Source of the DNA: Chryseobacterium aquifrigidense
GTDB taxonomy: Bacteria; Bacteroidota; Bacteroidia; Flavobacteriales; Weeksellaceae
Reading direction: 5' to 3'
DNA length: 64,000 nucleotides
Assembly (NCBI RefSeq): GCF_006716485.1
Contig: NZ_VFPD01000001.1
Location: 2,648,008 to 2,712,007 of the forward strand
The notes under the pieces were generated by a model. The model did not search any database. It was not told the origin of the DNA and saw nothing but the letters and a program-made list of their open reading frames with translations. The translations under genes were made by a program, and so were the position numbers. Shown piece after piece: positions 24,982 through 32,385 of this stretch (position 1 is the first letter of the stretch; each line of letters begins with the position of its first letter).

Positions 24982-25305
24982 ATGAGAAAGACTCAGATTA
25001 CGATAGATGTAGAGCTTGATGAAAATCACGTACCGGAAAATATTACATGGAATGCACAGGATGGCGGTATTGACAAACAAGATACCAAAGCAACCATGAT
25101 TTCCGTATGGGATGATAAAACAAGAGAAGCGTTAAGAATTGATCTTTGGACCAAAGAAATGCCTGTAGATCAGATGAAGATGTTTATCCACCAGATTTTA
25201 ATATCTTTAGGAAGCACTTATCAGAGAGCGACAGGTGAAGAGGATGTAGCGCAGTGGATGGAGGAAATTGCAGAAGAATTTGCTGTAAAATCTGCTATTA
25301 AGTAA
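24982..25305 (+). CDS. gldC: Gliding motility protein GldC
   Basis: 107 residues, no signal. RKTQITIDVELDENHVPENITWNAQDGGI at the start and a MPVDQMKMFIHQILISLGSTYQRATGE segment are typical of GldC, a cytoplasmic partner of GldB. It improves gliding efficiency in Flavobacterium johnsoniae. The gldB-gldC pair is conserved in Flavobacteriia. Confidence 0.95.
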   Translation: MRKTQITIDVELDENHVPENITWNAQDGGIDKQDTKATMISVWDDKTREALRIDLWTKEMPVDQMKMFIHQILISLGSTYQRATGEEDVAQWMEEIAEEFAVKSAIK

Positions 25306-25443
25306 AAAAAGACAATTGCAATAAGCCAGAGGCAGTAAGCGGTAAGCTTTTTGCATTCAGCTAGAGCAAATTTTAATAAAAAACAATGAACATTAATCAA
25401 TAGAATATATGTACTTAATGTTCAAAGCCTAAAGCAAAAAATT

Positions 25444-26583
25444 ATGAATTTTAATACAAAAGTAATTCACGGAGGGCAGCACCACGAGTCTGCAACAGGT
25501 TCTGTAAATGTACCTGTATTTTTAACCTCTACATTTGCACAAAAGAGCCCGGGAGTACATTCCGGATATGAATATTCAAGAGCTGCCAACCCTACAAGAC
25601 AGGCATTAGAGGATTCTTTGGCAAGTATTGAAAACGGAGCGAGAGGCTTAGCTTTCGGTTCCGGTCTTGCTGCGATCGACTGTGTTTTGAAATTATTAAA
25701 TCCAGGTGATGAAGTAATTGCTGTAGATGACCTTTATGGTGGTACATACAGAATGTTCACAAGACTTTTCGAAAAATATCAGCTGAAGTTTACATTCGTG
25801 AATTTTGATGATGTTTCTAAAATTGCTGATGTTATCACAGATAAAACCAAACTGATCTGGGTAGAAACTCCAACAAACCCTTTGATGAAACTGGTAGACA
25901 TCAAAGCAGTAGTGGAAATTGCAAAAGGGAAAGATATTTTAGTAGCAGTAGACAATACTTTTGCTACTCCTTATATCCAGAGACCTATTGACTTGGGAGC
26001 TGACATTGTAATGCACTCTGCAACAAAATATTTAGGAGGACACTCTGATGTGATTGCAGGAGCACTTATTGCTAAAGATGCTGAACTGGGAGAAAAACTT
26101 CACTTTATTCAGTTTGCGAGTGGTGGTATTTTAGGCCCTCACGATTCTTATCTTGTATTAAGAGGGATCAAAACACTGGCGTTGAGAATGCAGAGGCATT
26201 CTGACAATGGACTTGCAGTAGCACAATATCTTGAAAATCATCCTGCTGTAGATAAAGTAATTTATCCGGGGTTAGAATCTCACCCTCAGTATGAACTGGC
26301 AAAATCTCAGATGAAGGAAGCTGGAGGAATGGTTTCATTCACTTTTAAATCCGGAAAGAAAGAAGATGCTATTAAATTCTTGGAGAAAGTAAGAGTATTC
26401 ACCTTAGCAGAATCTTTAGGAGGTGTAGAGTCTTTGGCTAACCACCCTGCTCTGATGACTCACGCTTCAATCCCGGCAGAAAAACGTGCTGAATTGGGAA
26501 TCACTGATGACCTTGTTCGTTTAAGCGTAGGTATTGAAGATGCAGAAGATCTTATTGCGGATCTTGAGAAAGCTTTTTCTTAA
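25444..26583 (+). CDS. Cystathionine gamma-synthase/lyase family PLP enzyme
   Basis: 379 residues of the Cys/Met metabolism PLP family. Seen are YEYSRAANPTRQALE, DDLYGGTYRMF, the PLP-binding Lys in MHSATKYLGGHSD, and VRLSVGIEDAEDLI at the end. These are shared by MetB-type and CGL-type enzymes, so the direction (synthase or lyase of cystathionine) cannot be fixed from motifs. It acts in methionine/cysteine interconversion. Flanked upstream by a 138-bp AT-rich spacer and downstream by a strong terminator. No S-adenosylmethionine riboswitch is seen. Confidence 0.92.
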   Translation: MNFNTKVIHGGQHHESATGSVNVPVFLTSTFAQKSPGVHSGYEYSRAANPTRQALEDSLASIENGARGLAFGSGLAAIDCVLKLLNPGDEVIAVDDLYGGTYRMFTRLFEKYQLKFTFVNFDDVSKIADVITDKTKLIWVETPTNPLMKLVDIKAVVEIAKGKDILVAVDNTFATPYIQRPIDLGADIVMHSATKYLGGHSDVIAGALIAKDAELGEKLHFIQFASGGILGPHDSYLVLRGIKTLALRMQRHSDNGLAVAQYLENHPAVDKVIYPGLESHPQYELAKSQMKEAGGMVSFTFKSGKKEDAIKFLEKVRVFTLAESLGGVESLANHPALMTHASIPAEKRAELGITDDLVRLSVGIEDAEDLIADLEKAFS

Positions 26584-26596
26584 CACACTATAAACT

Positions 26597-26630
26597 AAAA
26601 TGAGAAGGGTTAATCAATCCTTCTCATTTT
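26597..26630 (+). terminator. Rho-independent terminator
   Basis: Perfect stem AAAATGAGAAGG / CCTTCTCATTTT with a 10-base loop, 14 bp after the transsulfuration gene. Confidence 0.9.
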
Positions 26631-26652
26631 ATTATAAACACCATCTCATACT

Positions 26653-27099
26653 ATGAAGAACACAAGAAAGGCATTCATTTCCGACCTGCCGCAACTGGCT
26701 GAATTATTTGACCAGTACAGAATATTTTATCATAAGACTTCAGATATTCCCGCAGCAACCAATTTTCTGAAGGAAAGACTTCAAAATAAAGATTCCGAAA
26801 TTTTTGTGGCGGAAGAAAATGGTAACCTGACAGGTTTTGTACAATTATATCCTATATTTTCATCTACAAGAATGCAGCGCTACTGGCTGCTGAATGATCT
26901 CTACGTGAATGAAAACCATAGAGGAAAAGGCTTTTCTAAAGAATTAATTGAAGAATCCAAAGAACACTGCCGTTCCTCCAAAGCATGTGGTATTCTTTTA
27001 GAAACAGGAAAAAGCAATGATATCGGAAATAAGCTTTATCCAGCCTGTGGCTTTGAACTGTATGACTCCGTGAATTTCTACGAGTGGAGCAATTCATGA
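26653..27099 (+). CDS. GNAT family N-acetyltransferase
   Basis: 148 residues with the GNAT core: IFVAEENGNLTGFVQLYP, then LNDLYVNENHRGKGFSKELI containing the R-G-x-G-x pyrophosphate-binding loop, and GNKLYPACGFELYDSVNFYEW. Substrate not predictable; similar proteins acetylate amines or amino acids. Single gene. Confidence 0.9.
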   Translation: MKNTRKAFISDLPQLAELFDQYRIFYHKTSDIPAATNFLKERLQNKDSEIFVAEENGNLTGFVQLYPIFSSTRMQRYWLLNDLYVNENHRGKGFSKELIEESKEHCRSSKACGILLETGKSNDIGNKLYPACGFELYDSVNFYEWSNS

Positions 27100-27201
27100 G
27101 TAATAAGTAATGAATAATGGGTAATACATAATTTTACACGAATCACGGAACCCGAATCCCGAATCCGCACCTCAAAATCAATTTATAAAAACAAAAATAA
27201 C

Positions 27202-27714
27202 ATGACCGATTTTCAAAAATACATTCAAAGATATTTAGATCAGATTCCCTTAGGAAACTGGATCAACGAACTGCAAGTATCAGCAGACAAAACTATCGGA
27301 ATTTATTCCAACCTTACCGAAGAACAATCTAATTTTGCCTATGCAGAAGGGAAATGGACATTAAAAGGACTTCTACTCCACTTATCAGATACAGAAAGAG
27401 TTTTCCAATACAGGATATTAGCTTTCGCCAGAGGAGAGAAAAATAATCTTCCGGGATTTGATGAAAATGAATATGCAAACCAATCCTTCGCCAGTGAAAG
27501 AACTCTTGAATCTCTTCTGGAGGAATATAAACTGGTAAGAAAATCTTCCCAAATTCTATTAGAAACACTTCAACCTTCTGCTCTACAAAATACAGGTACA
27601 GCCAACGGCCATGAAATTTCTGTGGAAACTATCGGAAAGCTTATTATAGGACACAATTATCACCACCTTAACATTATTGAGGAAAGGTATTTATCGAAAT
27701 TGGGATGGATGTAA
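27202..27714 (+). CDS. DinB family protein
   Basis: 170 residues forming a four-helix DinB/YfiT-like bundle. Metal-ligand His residues fit LLLHLSDTERVFQYRILAF and the C-terminal GHNYHHLNIIEERYL. The family contains thiol-S-transferase-like and DNA-damage-inducible proteins; its reaction here is unknown. Downstream lies the REP-like cluster and transposase. Confidence 0.88.
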   Translation: MTDFQKYIQRYLDQIPLGNWINELQVSADKTIGIYSNLTEEQSNFAYAEGKWTLKGLLLHLSDTERVFQYRILAFARGEKNNLPGFDENEYANQSFASERTLESLLEEYKLVRKSSQILLETLQPSALQNTGTANGHEISVETIGKLIIGHNYHHLNIIEERYLSKLGWM

Positions 27715-27749
27715 AAGTTGAAAAATATGGTTGAATTATTATAGGTTCT

Positions 27750-27950
27750 GGCTAAAGCCATAGGATTTTTTATCTCTGAATTAAATGGGCTAAAGCCCAT
27801 TTCTATTGAATAGAATACCATCTCTAATAATTCATGAAATCATATCTTAATGACATTATACAAAAAATGTAATACATTTATCATTAAAATATCAATAGGA
27901 ACGGGCTTTAGCCCGTTTTAATATTATATACCATTCCTTTGGCTTTAGCC
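27750..27950. repeat. Paired REP-like palindromes left of the Y1 transposase
   Basis: GGCTAAAGCC (27750-27759) and ATGGGCT-AA-AGCCCAT (27785-27800) with CTATTGAATAG, then in inverse order CAATAGGAACGGGCTTTAGCCCGTT (about 27893-27917, palindrome 27900-27917) and GGCTTTAGCC (27941-27950). Two REP-like units thus face each other. The same motifs and spacing occur in the tandem array at 466-1352 and to the right of the transposase. Confidence 0.9.
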
Positions 27951-27988
27951 GAAACTTAAAAAACATTACTTTTGATAAAACAACACAA

Positions 27989-28417
27989 ATGGCTTTTATC
28001 AAAATTTACATTCATCTTGTCTTTTCTACAAGAAACAGAGATCCGTTTCTCAATACATTTGACATACGTTTTAAGGTCTGGAAACATATTAAAGAATATG
28101 CTACAGAAAAAGGAATATTTTTAGATATGATTAATGGATATTCAGACCATTGTCACTGCCTTATTTCTCTAGGTTCTGATCAGAACATTGAAAAAATTGT
28201 ACAATTAATAAAGGGAGAATCATCACATTGGATTAATAAGAATGGTCTTGTAAAAGGAAAGTTTTCATGGCAGGATGAATATTTTGCAGTCTCCGTTTCT
28301 GAATCTATGGTAGATTCTGTAAGAAATTACATTAAGAATCAGGAAAAGCATCATCAGAAAAAAAGCTTTGGTGAAGAGTATAGGGAATTTATTGAAAGAT
28401 ATAATTTTATAATGTAA
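27989..28417 (+). CDS. tnpA: IS200/IS605-type Y1 transposase flanked by REP-like palindromes
   Basis: 142 residues of the Y1 (HUH) single-strand transposase family. The HUH motif is His54-Cys55-His56 (SDHCHCLIS), the catalytic Tyr is Tyr114 in RNYIKNQEKHH, and the KFSWQDEYFAVSVS segment is typical of IS200-class TnpA. It has the usual IS200 length and appears intact. No TnpB partner is present. On both sides lie pairs of inverted GGGCTAAAGCCC palindromes (27750-27950 and 28435-28601), as for an element, or for REP-associated transposases (RAYTs). The gene itself has 38 bp to the left palindrome cluster. Whether it is mobile or domesticated is not decided by sequence. Confidence 0.93.
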   Translation: MAFIKIYIHLVFSTRNRDPFLNTFDIRFKVWKHIKEYATEKGIFLDMINGYSDHCHCLISLGSDQNIEKIVQLIKGESSHWINKNGLVKGKFSWQDEYFAVSVSESMVDSVRNYIKNQEKHHQKKSFGEEYREFIERYNFIM

Positions 28418-28434
28418 ATAGGCAGATAAGTTTT

Positions 28435-28601
28435 GGCTAAAGCCAATACATTTATGCCTATCATTTAAATGGGCTAAAGCCCATTTCTATTGAATTTGAT
28501 ATTTCACCGATTTTTTTTTGATTTATTTCATGACTTAAAACATCAATAGGAACGGGCTTTAGCCCGTTTTATCATTATACAGCATTCCATTGGCTTTAGC
28601 C
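28435..28601. repeat. Paired REP-like palindromes right of the Y1 transposase
   Basis: GGCTAAAGCC (28435-28444), ATGGGCT-AA-AGCCCAT (28469-28484) followed by TTCTATTGAAT, then inverted AACGGGCTTTAGCCCGTT (28551-28568) preceded by CAATAGG, and GGCTTTAGCC (28592-28601). The left and right clusters copy each other in motif, order and spacing. Confidence 0.9.
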
Positions 28602-28696
28602 AAAACCTATTAACAAAACCATATTTACACTCCATTTTTTTGCCTGAAATTCTTATATTCTCTACCTTTATCCACTCTTTGAACTTATAGACAATT

Positions 28697-29245
28697 ATGG
28701 AACATATTATCGAAATATTAAAATCCGGGGGAACAATTCTTTACCCTACAGATACTATATGGGGAATTGGTTGTGATGCCACCAATATAGAAGCGGTCAA
28801 CAAAATTTTCGACATTAAGAAGCGCGAAAAAAATAAATCCATGATCATCCTTGTAGAGTCTGAGAAAAGACTTCAGGATCTTGTGGATGTTCCTGAGATG
28901 GCCTGGGAAATTATTGACCTTAGTGAAAAGCCGGTAACTATTGTTTATGAAAACCCCAGAGGCTTGCCTAAAGAACTTCTTGCAGAGGATGGAAGTATAG
29001 GAATCCGATTGGTAAAAAATGATTTCTGTAAAAAGCTGATTACAAAACTGAACAGACCTTTGGTATCTACTTCCGCCAATTTCAGTGGTGAAAAAAGTCC
29101 GCTAAAATTCTCTGATATTTCTGAGGAGATGATCAGCCTTGTAGATTATGCAGTGGAAGAAGACAGAGAAAAGATTTCAAAATACTCAGGCTCATCAGTG
29201 ATCAAAATATGGAATGACAACAGGATAAAAGTTCTTCGGGAATAA
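28697..29245 (+). CDS. tsaC: Sua5/YciO/YrdC family threonylcarbamoyl-AMP synthase
   Basis: 182 residues. ILYPTDTIWGIGCDATN (nucleotide-binding front), KKREKNKSMIILVE, GIRLVKNDFCKKLI and PLVSTSANFSGEKSP identify the YrdC domain. This forms the threonylcarbamoyl adenylate used to make t6A37 of ANN-decoding tRNAs. Length suits the short TsaC class without the Sua5 C-terminal domain. It starts after the REP-like cluster; the CCA-adding enzyme, another tRNA gene, follows after one gene. Confidence 0.92.
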   Translation: MEHIIEILKSGGTILYPTDTIWGIGCDATNIEAVNKIFDIKKREKNKSMIILVESEKRLQDLVDVPEMAWEIIDLSEKPVTIVYENPRGLPKELLAEDGSIGIRLVKNDFCKKLITKLNRPLVSTSANFSGEKSPLKFSDISEEMISLVDYAVEEDREKISKYSGSSVIKIWNDNRIKVLRE

Positions 29246-29318
29246 AAATTCTGAACTTTTATGTTTATTTTTTAGAGTCTTGCCCGTTCATATCGGCAGG
29301 ATTTCTTTTTTTTAATTC

Positions 29319-29326
29319 TATCTTTG
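29319..29326 (+). promoter_or_regulatory. Putative -7 box
   Basis: TATCTTTG, exact TAnnTTTG, ends 26 bp before the ATG of the NTF2-like gene. A TTG is too far upstream (36 bp) to count as the -33 element. Confidence 0.5.
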
Positions 29327-29352
29327 CAAACTCAACTCATAAACTATTTGCT

Positions 29353-29697
29353 ATGAATCATCACGAATTTGCTCAAATTTGGATCAATGCGTGGAATTCT
29401 CATGATCTGGAGGATATACTTTCCCATTATTCTGATGATATTGAGATTACGACTCCTATGATTGCACTGGCTACTGGTGGTAAAGAAAGTTCTTTAAGAG
29501 GAAAAGAAGCAGTTCGTGGATATTGGAGAAAGGCATTGGATAAGTTTCCGGACCTTCATTTTGATCTGATTCATTCCACGGCAGGAGTAGATTCGGTAGC
29601 ATTATTTTATAAGTCGATTATGGATAAGCATGCTGTTGAAGTTATGTTTTTTAATGAAGAGGGAAAAATTAGTAGAATGTATGCTCATTATGATTAA
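29353..29697 (+). CDS. NTF2-like / SnoaL-like protein
   Basis: 114 residues of the cone-shaped NTF2 fold: WINAWNSHDLEDILSHYSDDIE at the start, ALDKFPDLHFDLI in the middle and VEVMFFNEEGKISRMYAHYD at the end. The pocket is used for many small ligands, and catalysis is not evident. A stand-alone gene with its own -7 box, between tsaC and the CCA-adding enzyme. Confidence 0.88.
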   Translation: MNHHEFAQIWINAWNSHDLEDILSHYSDDIEITTPMIALATGGKESSLRGKEAVRGYWRKALDKFPDLHFDLIHSTAGVDSVALFYKSIMDKHAVEVMFFNEEGKISRMYAHYD

Positions 29698-29734
29698 TGG
29701 GTAACATACGTAGAAATTGTCACTATTATTAACG

Positions 29735-31153
29735 ATGAAAATTAATCTTAATCAAAATAAGAATTTAAAACTATTTAAAATCATTTCTGAAGCAGCAGAA
29801 AGGAATAATCAGTCCGTATATATTGTGGGTGGTTATGTGCGGGACCTTCTGATGAACAGAAAAGCATCTACAGATATAGACTTTGTAACTGAACAAAGCG
29901 GTATTGAGCTTGCTCAAAAGGTCGCTCAGGATATAGATCCTAAATTGAAGGTTTCGGTATTCAAAACTTATGGCACAGCCATGATTAAGTATAAAGAACT
30001 TGAGCTTGAGTTTGTGGGAGCAAGAAAGGAAAGCTATACAGAAAACAGCCGGAAGCCGGAAGTGGAAGGCGGAAGCCTGGAAGACGATCAGAAAAGAAGA
30101 GATTTTACCATCAATGCAATGGCTATTTCTTTAAATAAAAATAATTTCGGAGAACTTATTGATCCGTTTAACGGAATCGAAGATCTTGAAAAAGAAATTT
30201 TAAGAACACCGTTAGAGCCCGCTCAGACGTATTCTGATGATCCGTTAAGGATGATGAGAGCAGTGCGTTTTGCTTCTACTTTAAATTTTAAAATTGAGGA
30301 AAACTCTTTGAAAGCAATTCAGCAGGAAGCAGAAAGAATCACGATTGTTTCTATGGAAAGGATCATGGTAGAGTTCAACAAAATCATGCTATCTGAAAAA
30401 CCGTCTATCGGACTTAGGCTGATGGAACAAACCGGTCTTATGAAACTGATTATTCCTGAACTGATCGAACTGAAAGGCGTAGAAGAAGTAGAAGGACAAA
30501 CCCATAAGGACAACTTTTATCATACATTGGAAGTAGTAGATAATATTTCTGTGAATACCGACAATCTTTGGCTCCGTTGGTCTGCCCTGCTCCATGATAT
30601 TGGAAAAGCTCCAACCAAAAAGTTTGTAGAAGGAACAGGATGGACATTTCACGGACATGAATTCTTGGGTTCAAAAATGGTGAAAACACTTTTTCAAAGA
30701 TTGAAATTACCTTTAGGAAGTGATATGAAATATGTTCAGAAGATGGTGAAGCTTTCATCAAGACCTATTGCACTGATTACTGATGATGCTTCAGATTCTG
30801 CGTTGAGAAGGCTTTTATTTGATGCAGGAGAAAATCTTGAAGATCTTTTCACCCTTTGCAAAGCAGATATTACCACTAAAAACTCTAAGAAGCAGGAGAA
30901 ATTCAAAAGAAACTTTGAATATGTAGCCGTAAAGATCAAAGAAGTAGAGGAAAAAGATCAGGTAAGAAACTTTCAGCCCCCTATTACCGGGGAAGAGATT
31001 ATGGAAATGTTTAATCTTAAGCCGGGCCGTGAAATAGGTATATTGAAAGAGAAAGTGAAAGAAGCTATTCTGGAAGGTGAAATTCCTAATGAAAAAGAAG
31101 AAGCAACAAAATTTGTGATTGCTGAGGCTGAAAAGCTGGGGTTAACTCTATAA
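29735..31153 (+). CDS. cca: CCA-adding tRNA nucleotidyltransferase with HD domain
   Basis: 472 residues from ATG 29735; an upstream TTG extension is rejected. Class II nucleotidyltransferase motifs are seen: GGYVRDLLMN, STDIDFV (metal-binding Asp pair), RRDFTINAMA and the DDPLRMMRAVRFAS segment that binds the incoming nucleotide. An HD domain follows (LLHDIGKAPT, then DITTKNSKKQEK). The enzyme restores the 3' CCA end of tRNAs; the HD part may hydrolyse phosphate esters. Ends at a strong terminator. Confidence 0.94.
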   Translation: MKINLNQNKNLKLFKIISEAAERNNQSVYIVGGYVRDLLMNRKASTDIDFVTEQSGIELAQKVAQDIDPKLKVSVFKTYGTAMIKYKELELEFVGARKESYTENSRKPEVEGGSLEDDQKRRDFTINAMAISLNKNNFGELIDPFNGIEDLEKEILRTPLEPAQTYSDDPLRMMRAVRFASTLNFKIEENSLKAIQQEAERITIVSMERIMVEFNKIMLSEKPSIGLRLMEQTGLMKLIIPELIELKGVEEVEGQTHKDNFYHTLEVVDNISVNTDNLWLRWSALLHDIGKAPTKKFVEGTGWTFHGHEFLGSKMVKTLFQRLKLPLGSDMKYVQKMVKLSSRPIALITDDASDSALRRLLFDAGENLEDLFTLCKADITTKNSKKQEKFKRNFEYVAVKIKEVEEKDQVRNFQPPITGEEIMEMFNLKPGREIGILKEKVKEAILEGEIPNEKEEATKFVIAEAEKLGLTL

Positions 31154-31173
31154 TTCAACAATTTATATTAAAT

Positions 31174-31210
31174 AAAAGACCGGCGGGATGTTCCATCCCG
31201 CCGGTCTTTT
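31174..31210 (+). terminator. Terminator of the cca gene
   Basis: A 16-bp stem AAAAGACCGGCGGGAT / ATCCCGCCGGTCTTTT with a GTTCC loop, then ATTTT. Symmetric enough to serve both strands. Confidence 0.92.
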
Positions 31211-31227
31211 ATTTTGATAAAACAAAG

Positions 31228-31254
31228 CCGGCCGGTTTCTTCGAAACCGGCCGG
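31228..31254 (-). terminator. Terminator of the B12 uptake operon
   Basis: Stem CCGGCCGGTTTC / GAAACCGGCCGG (12 bp, 3-base loop), followed on the minus strand by CTTTGTTTT. It lies downstream of the BtuG-like gene. Confidence 0.85.
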
Positions 31255-31310
31255 AAAAAAACACAAATGATGAAAAAATAAAAAATTATTTCTTTATAGG
31301 TTGTCAAACA

Positions 31311-32366
31311 TTACGGGTTCAGGTATGTTCCACTAGCACCGATACCTCCTGTTTTAAAAGAACTGATCTGAGCACCTGTAACTGCTGAATATACTACCAT
31401 TTCACTATCCTGTGTGAACTGCTTAACGTCTGATGCAAAAATCCTTCCATCGATAACATTAAATCCGTATAGTGTAAAGTAAGGACCGCCATCTGCAGCT
31501 GTCAATAATGGAGTTGCAGGGATCGCAGGGATCGCTAAACTTGTTGTATATACTTTATTGGCAGAGCTGAAGTAGATTTTATCATTGTCAATCTGAAGGT
31601 TTGTAGCACTAGGAATTCCTGTCAGCGTAATTACCGGTGTAATAGCTCCAGTACCTGAAATTTTATAGATATAAGAATCTGTAGCTGTTGAAGAAATCGT
31701 ATAAACATTCGATTTGTATGATACCGTATTTCCGATCTGACCGTTTGGAACTGTAATTTCAGTTTTGCTATCATTAGAAGTATTGATATAAGTAATCTTA
31801 TTTCCAAATCCTGATGAAGCATTTTGTACGAAAACATTTCCTCCGGCTTCTACTGCTTTATCAGAAACTTCAGTCATATTGATTTTGCTTACAAATGAAT
31901 AGTCAGAAGCTTTATACTTTGTTACACTTTGAGTATGGGCAACGAAGTTGGTGTTGGTAACATAAATAAAGTCATTAGCAAAAGTAATCCCTCTTGGATT
32001 ATCAAGCTGATCAGTAATTACGGCTAATTTTTTGAATGTATAACGGTCTACTACTACAATTTTATTTGAGTTATTTACCACAAGATAAGCCTTGTTTCCG
32101 TTAAGACCAATAGTCTGAAGAACATCCCCCAGGATATCTTTATTGTTATTATAGCCATATATATCATCCTGCTTAAGGCTTAAATTTCTTGTCACGAATG
32201 TTACCTTAGCTCCCTGGCTGTTATAGTTTCCTTCATTGGAGATAAAATATCCGTTCTGATAGGTGATCGGAGAAACTTCAATCTCGTCAGAACTACTTGA
32301 ACATGAAGAAATGTTAAACAATAACACTACTGCAAATAATACAGTTAAAAGTTTAGTTATTTTCAT
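31311..32366 (-). CDS. btuG: BtuG-like B12-binding surface lipoprotein (DUF5074/YncE-like)
   Basis: 351 residues. Lipobox FNISSC with Cys22, then SSSSDEIE, an acidic stretch like the export signal for surface lipoproteins of Bacteroidota. The body is beta-propeller: repeating strands of the type VVVDRYTFKKLAVITDQLDNPRGITF and FIYVTNTN fit the DUF5074/YncE-like seven-bladed family. In Bacteroides, BtuG is the surface protein of this fold that binds cobalamin with very high affinity and pairs with BtuB. Here it lies 19 bp behind the BtuB-like gene in an operon with a cobalamin riboswitch, so the role is strongly supported by context; its ligand was not tested. Confidence 0.83.
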   Translation of the reverse strand: MKITKLLTVLFAVVLLFNISSCSSSSDEIEVSPITYQNGYFISNEGNYNSQGAKVTFVTRNLSLKQDDIYGYNNNKDILGDVLQTIGLNGNKAYLVVNNSNKIVVVDRYTFKKLAVITDQLDNPRGITFANDFIYVTNTNFVAHTQSVTKYKASDYSFVSKINMTEVSDKAVEAGGNVFVQNASSGFGNKITYINTSNDSKTEITVPNGQIGNTVSYKSNVYTISSTATDSYIYKISGTGAITPVITLTGIPSATNLQIDNDKIYFSSANKVYTTSLAIPAIPATPLLTAADGGPYFTLYGFNVIDGRIFASDVKQFTQDSEMVVYSAVTGAQISSFKTGGIGASGTYLNP

Positions 32367-32385
32367 ATGTACTCAATTTTAATTT

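Noticed and set aside
25306..25443. Possible SAM riboswitch before the transsulfuration gene
   Set aside because: The spacer shows none of the conserved SAM aptamer segments; it is plain AT-rich sequence with direct-repeat-like fragments.
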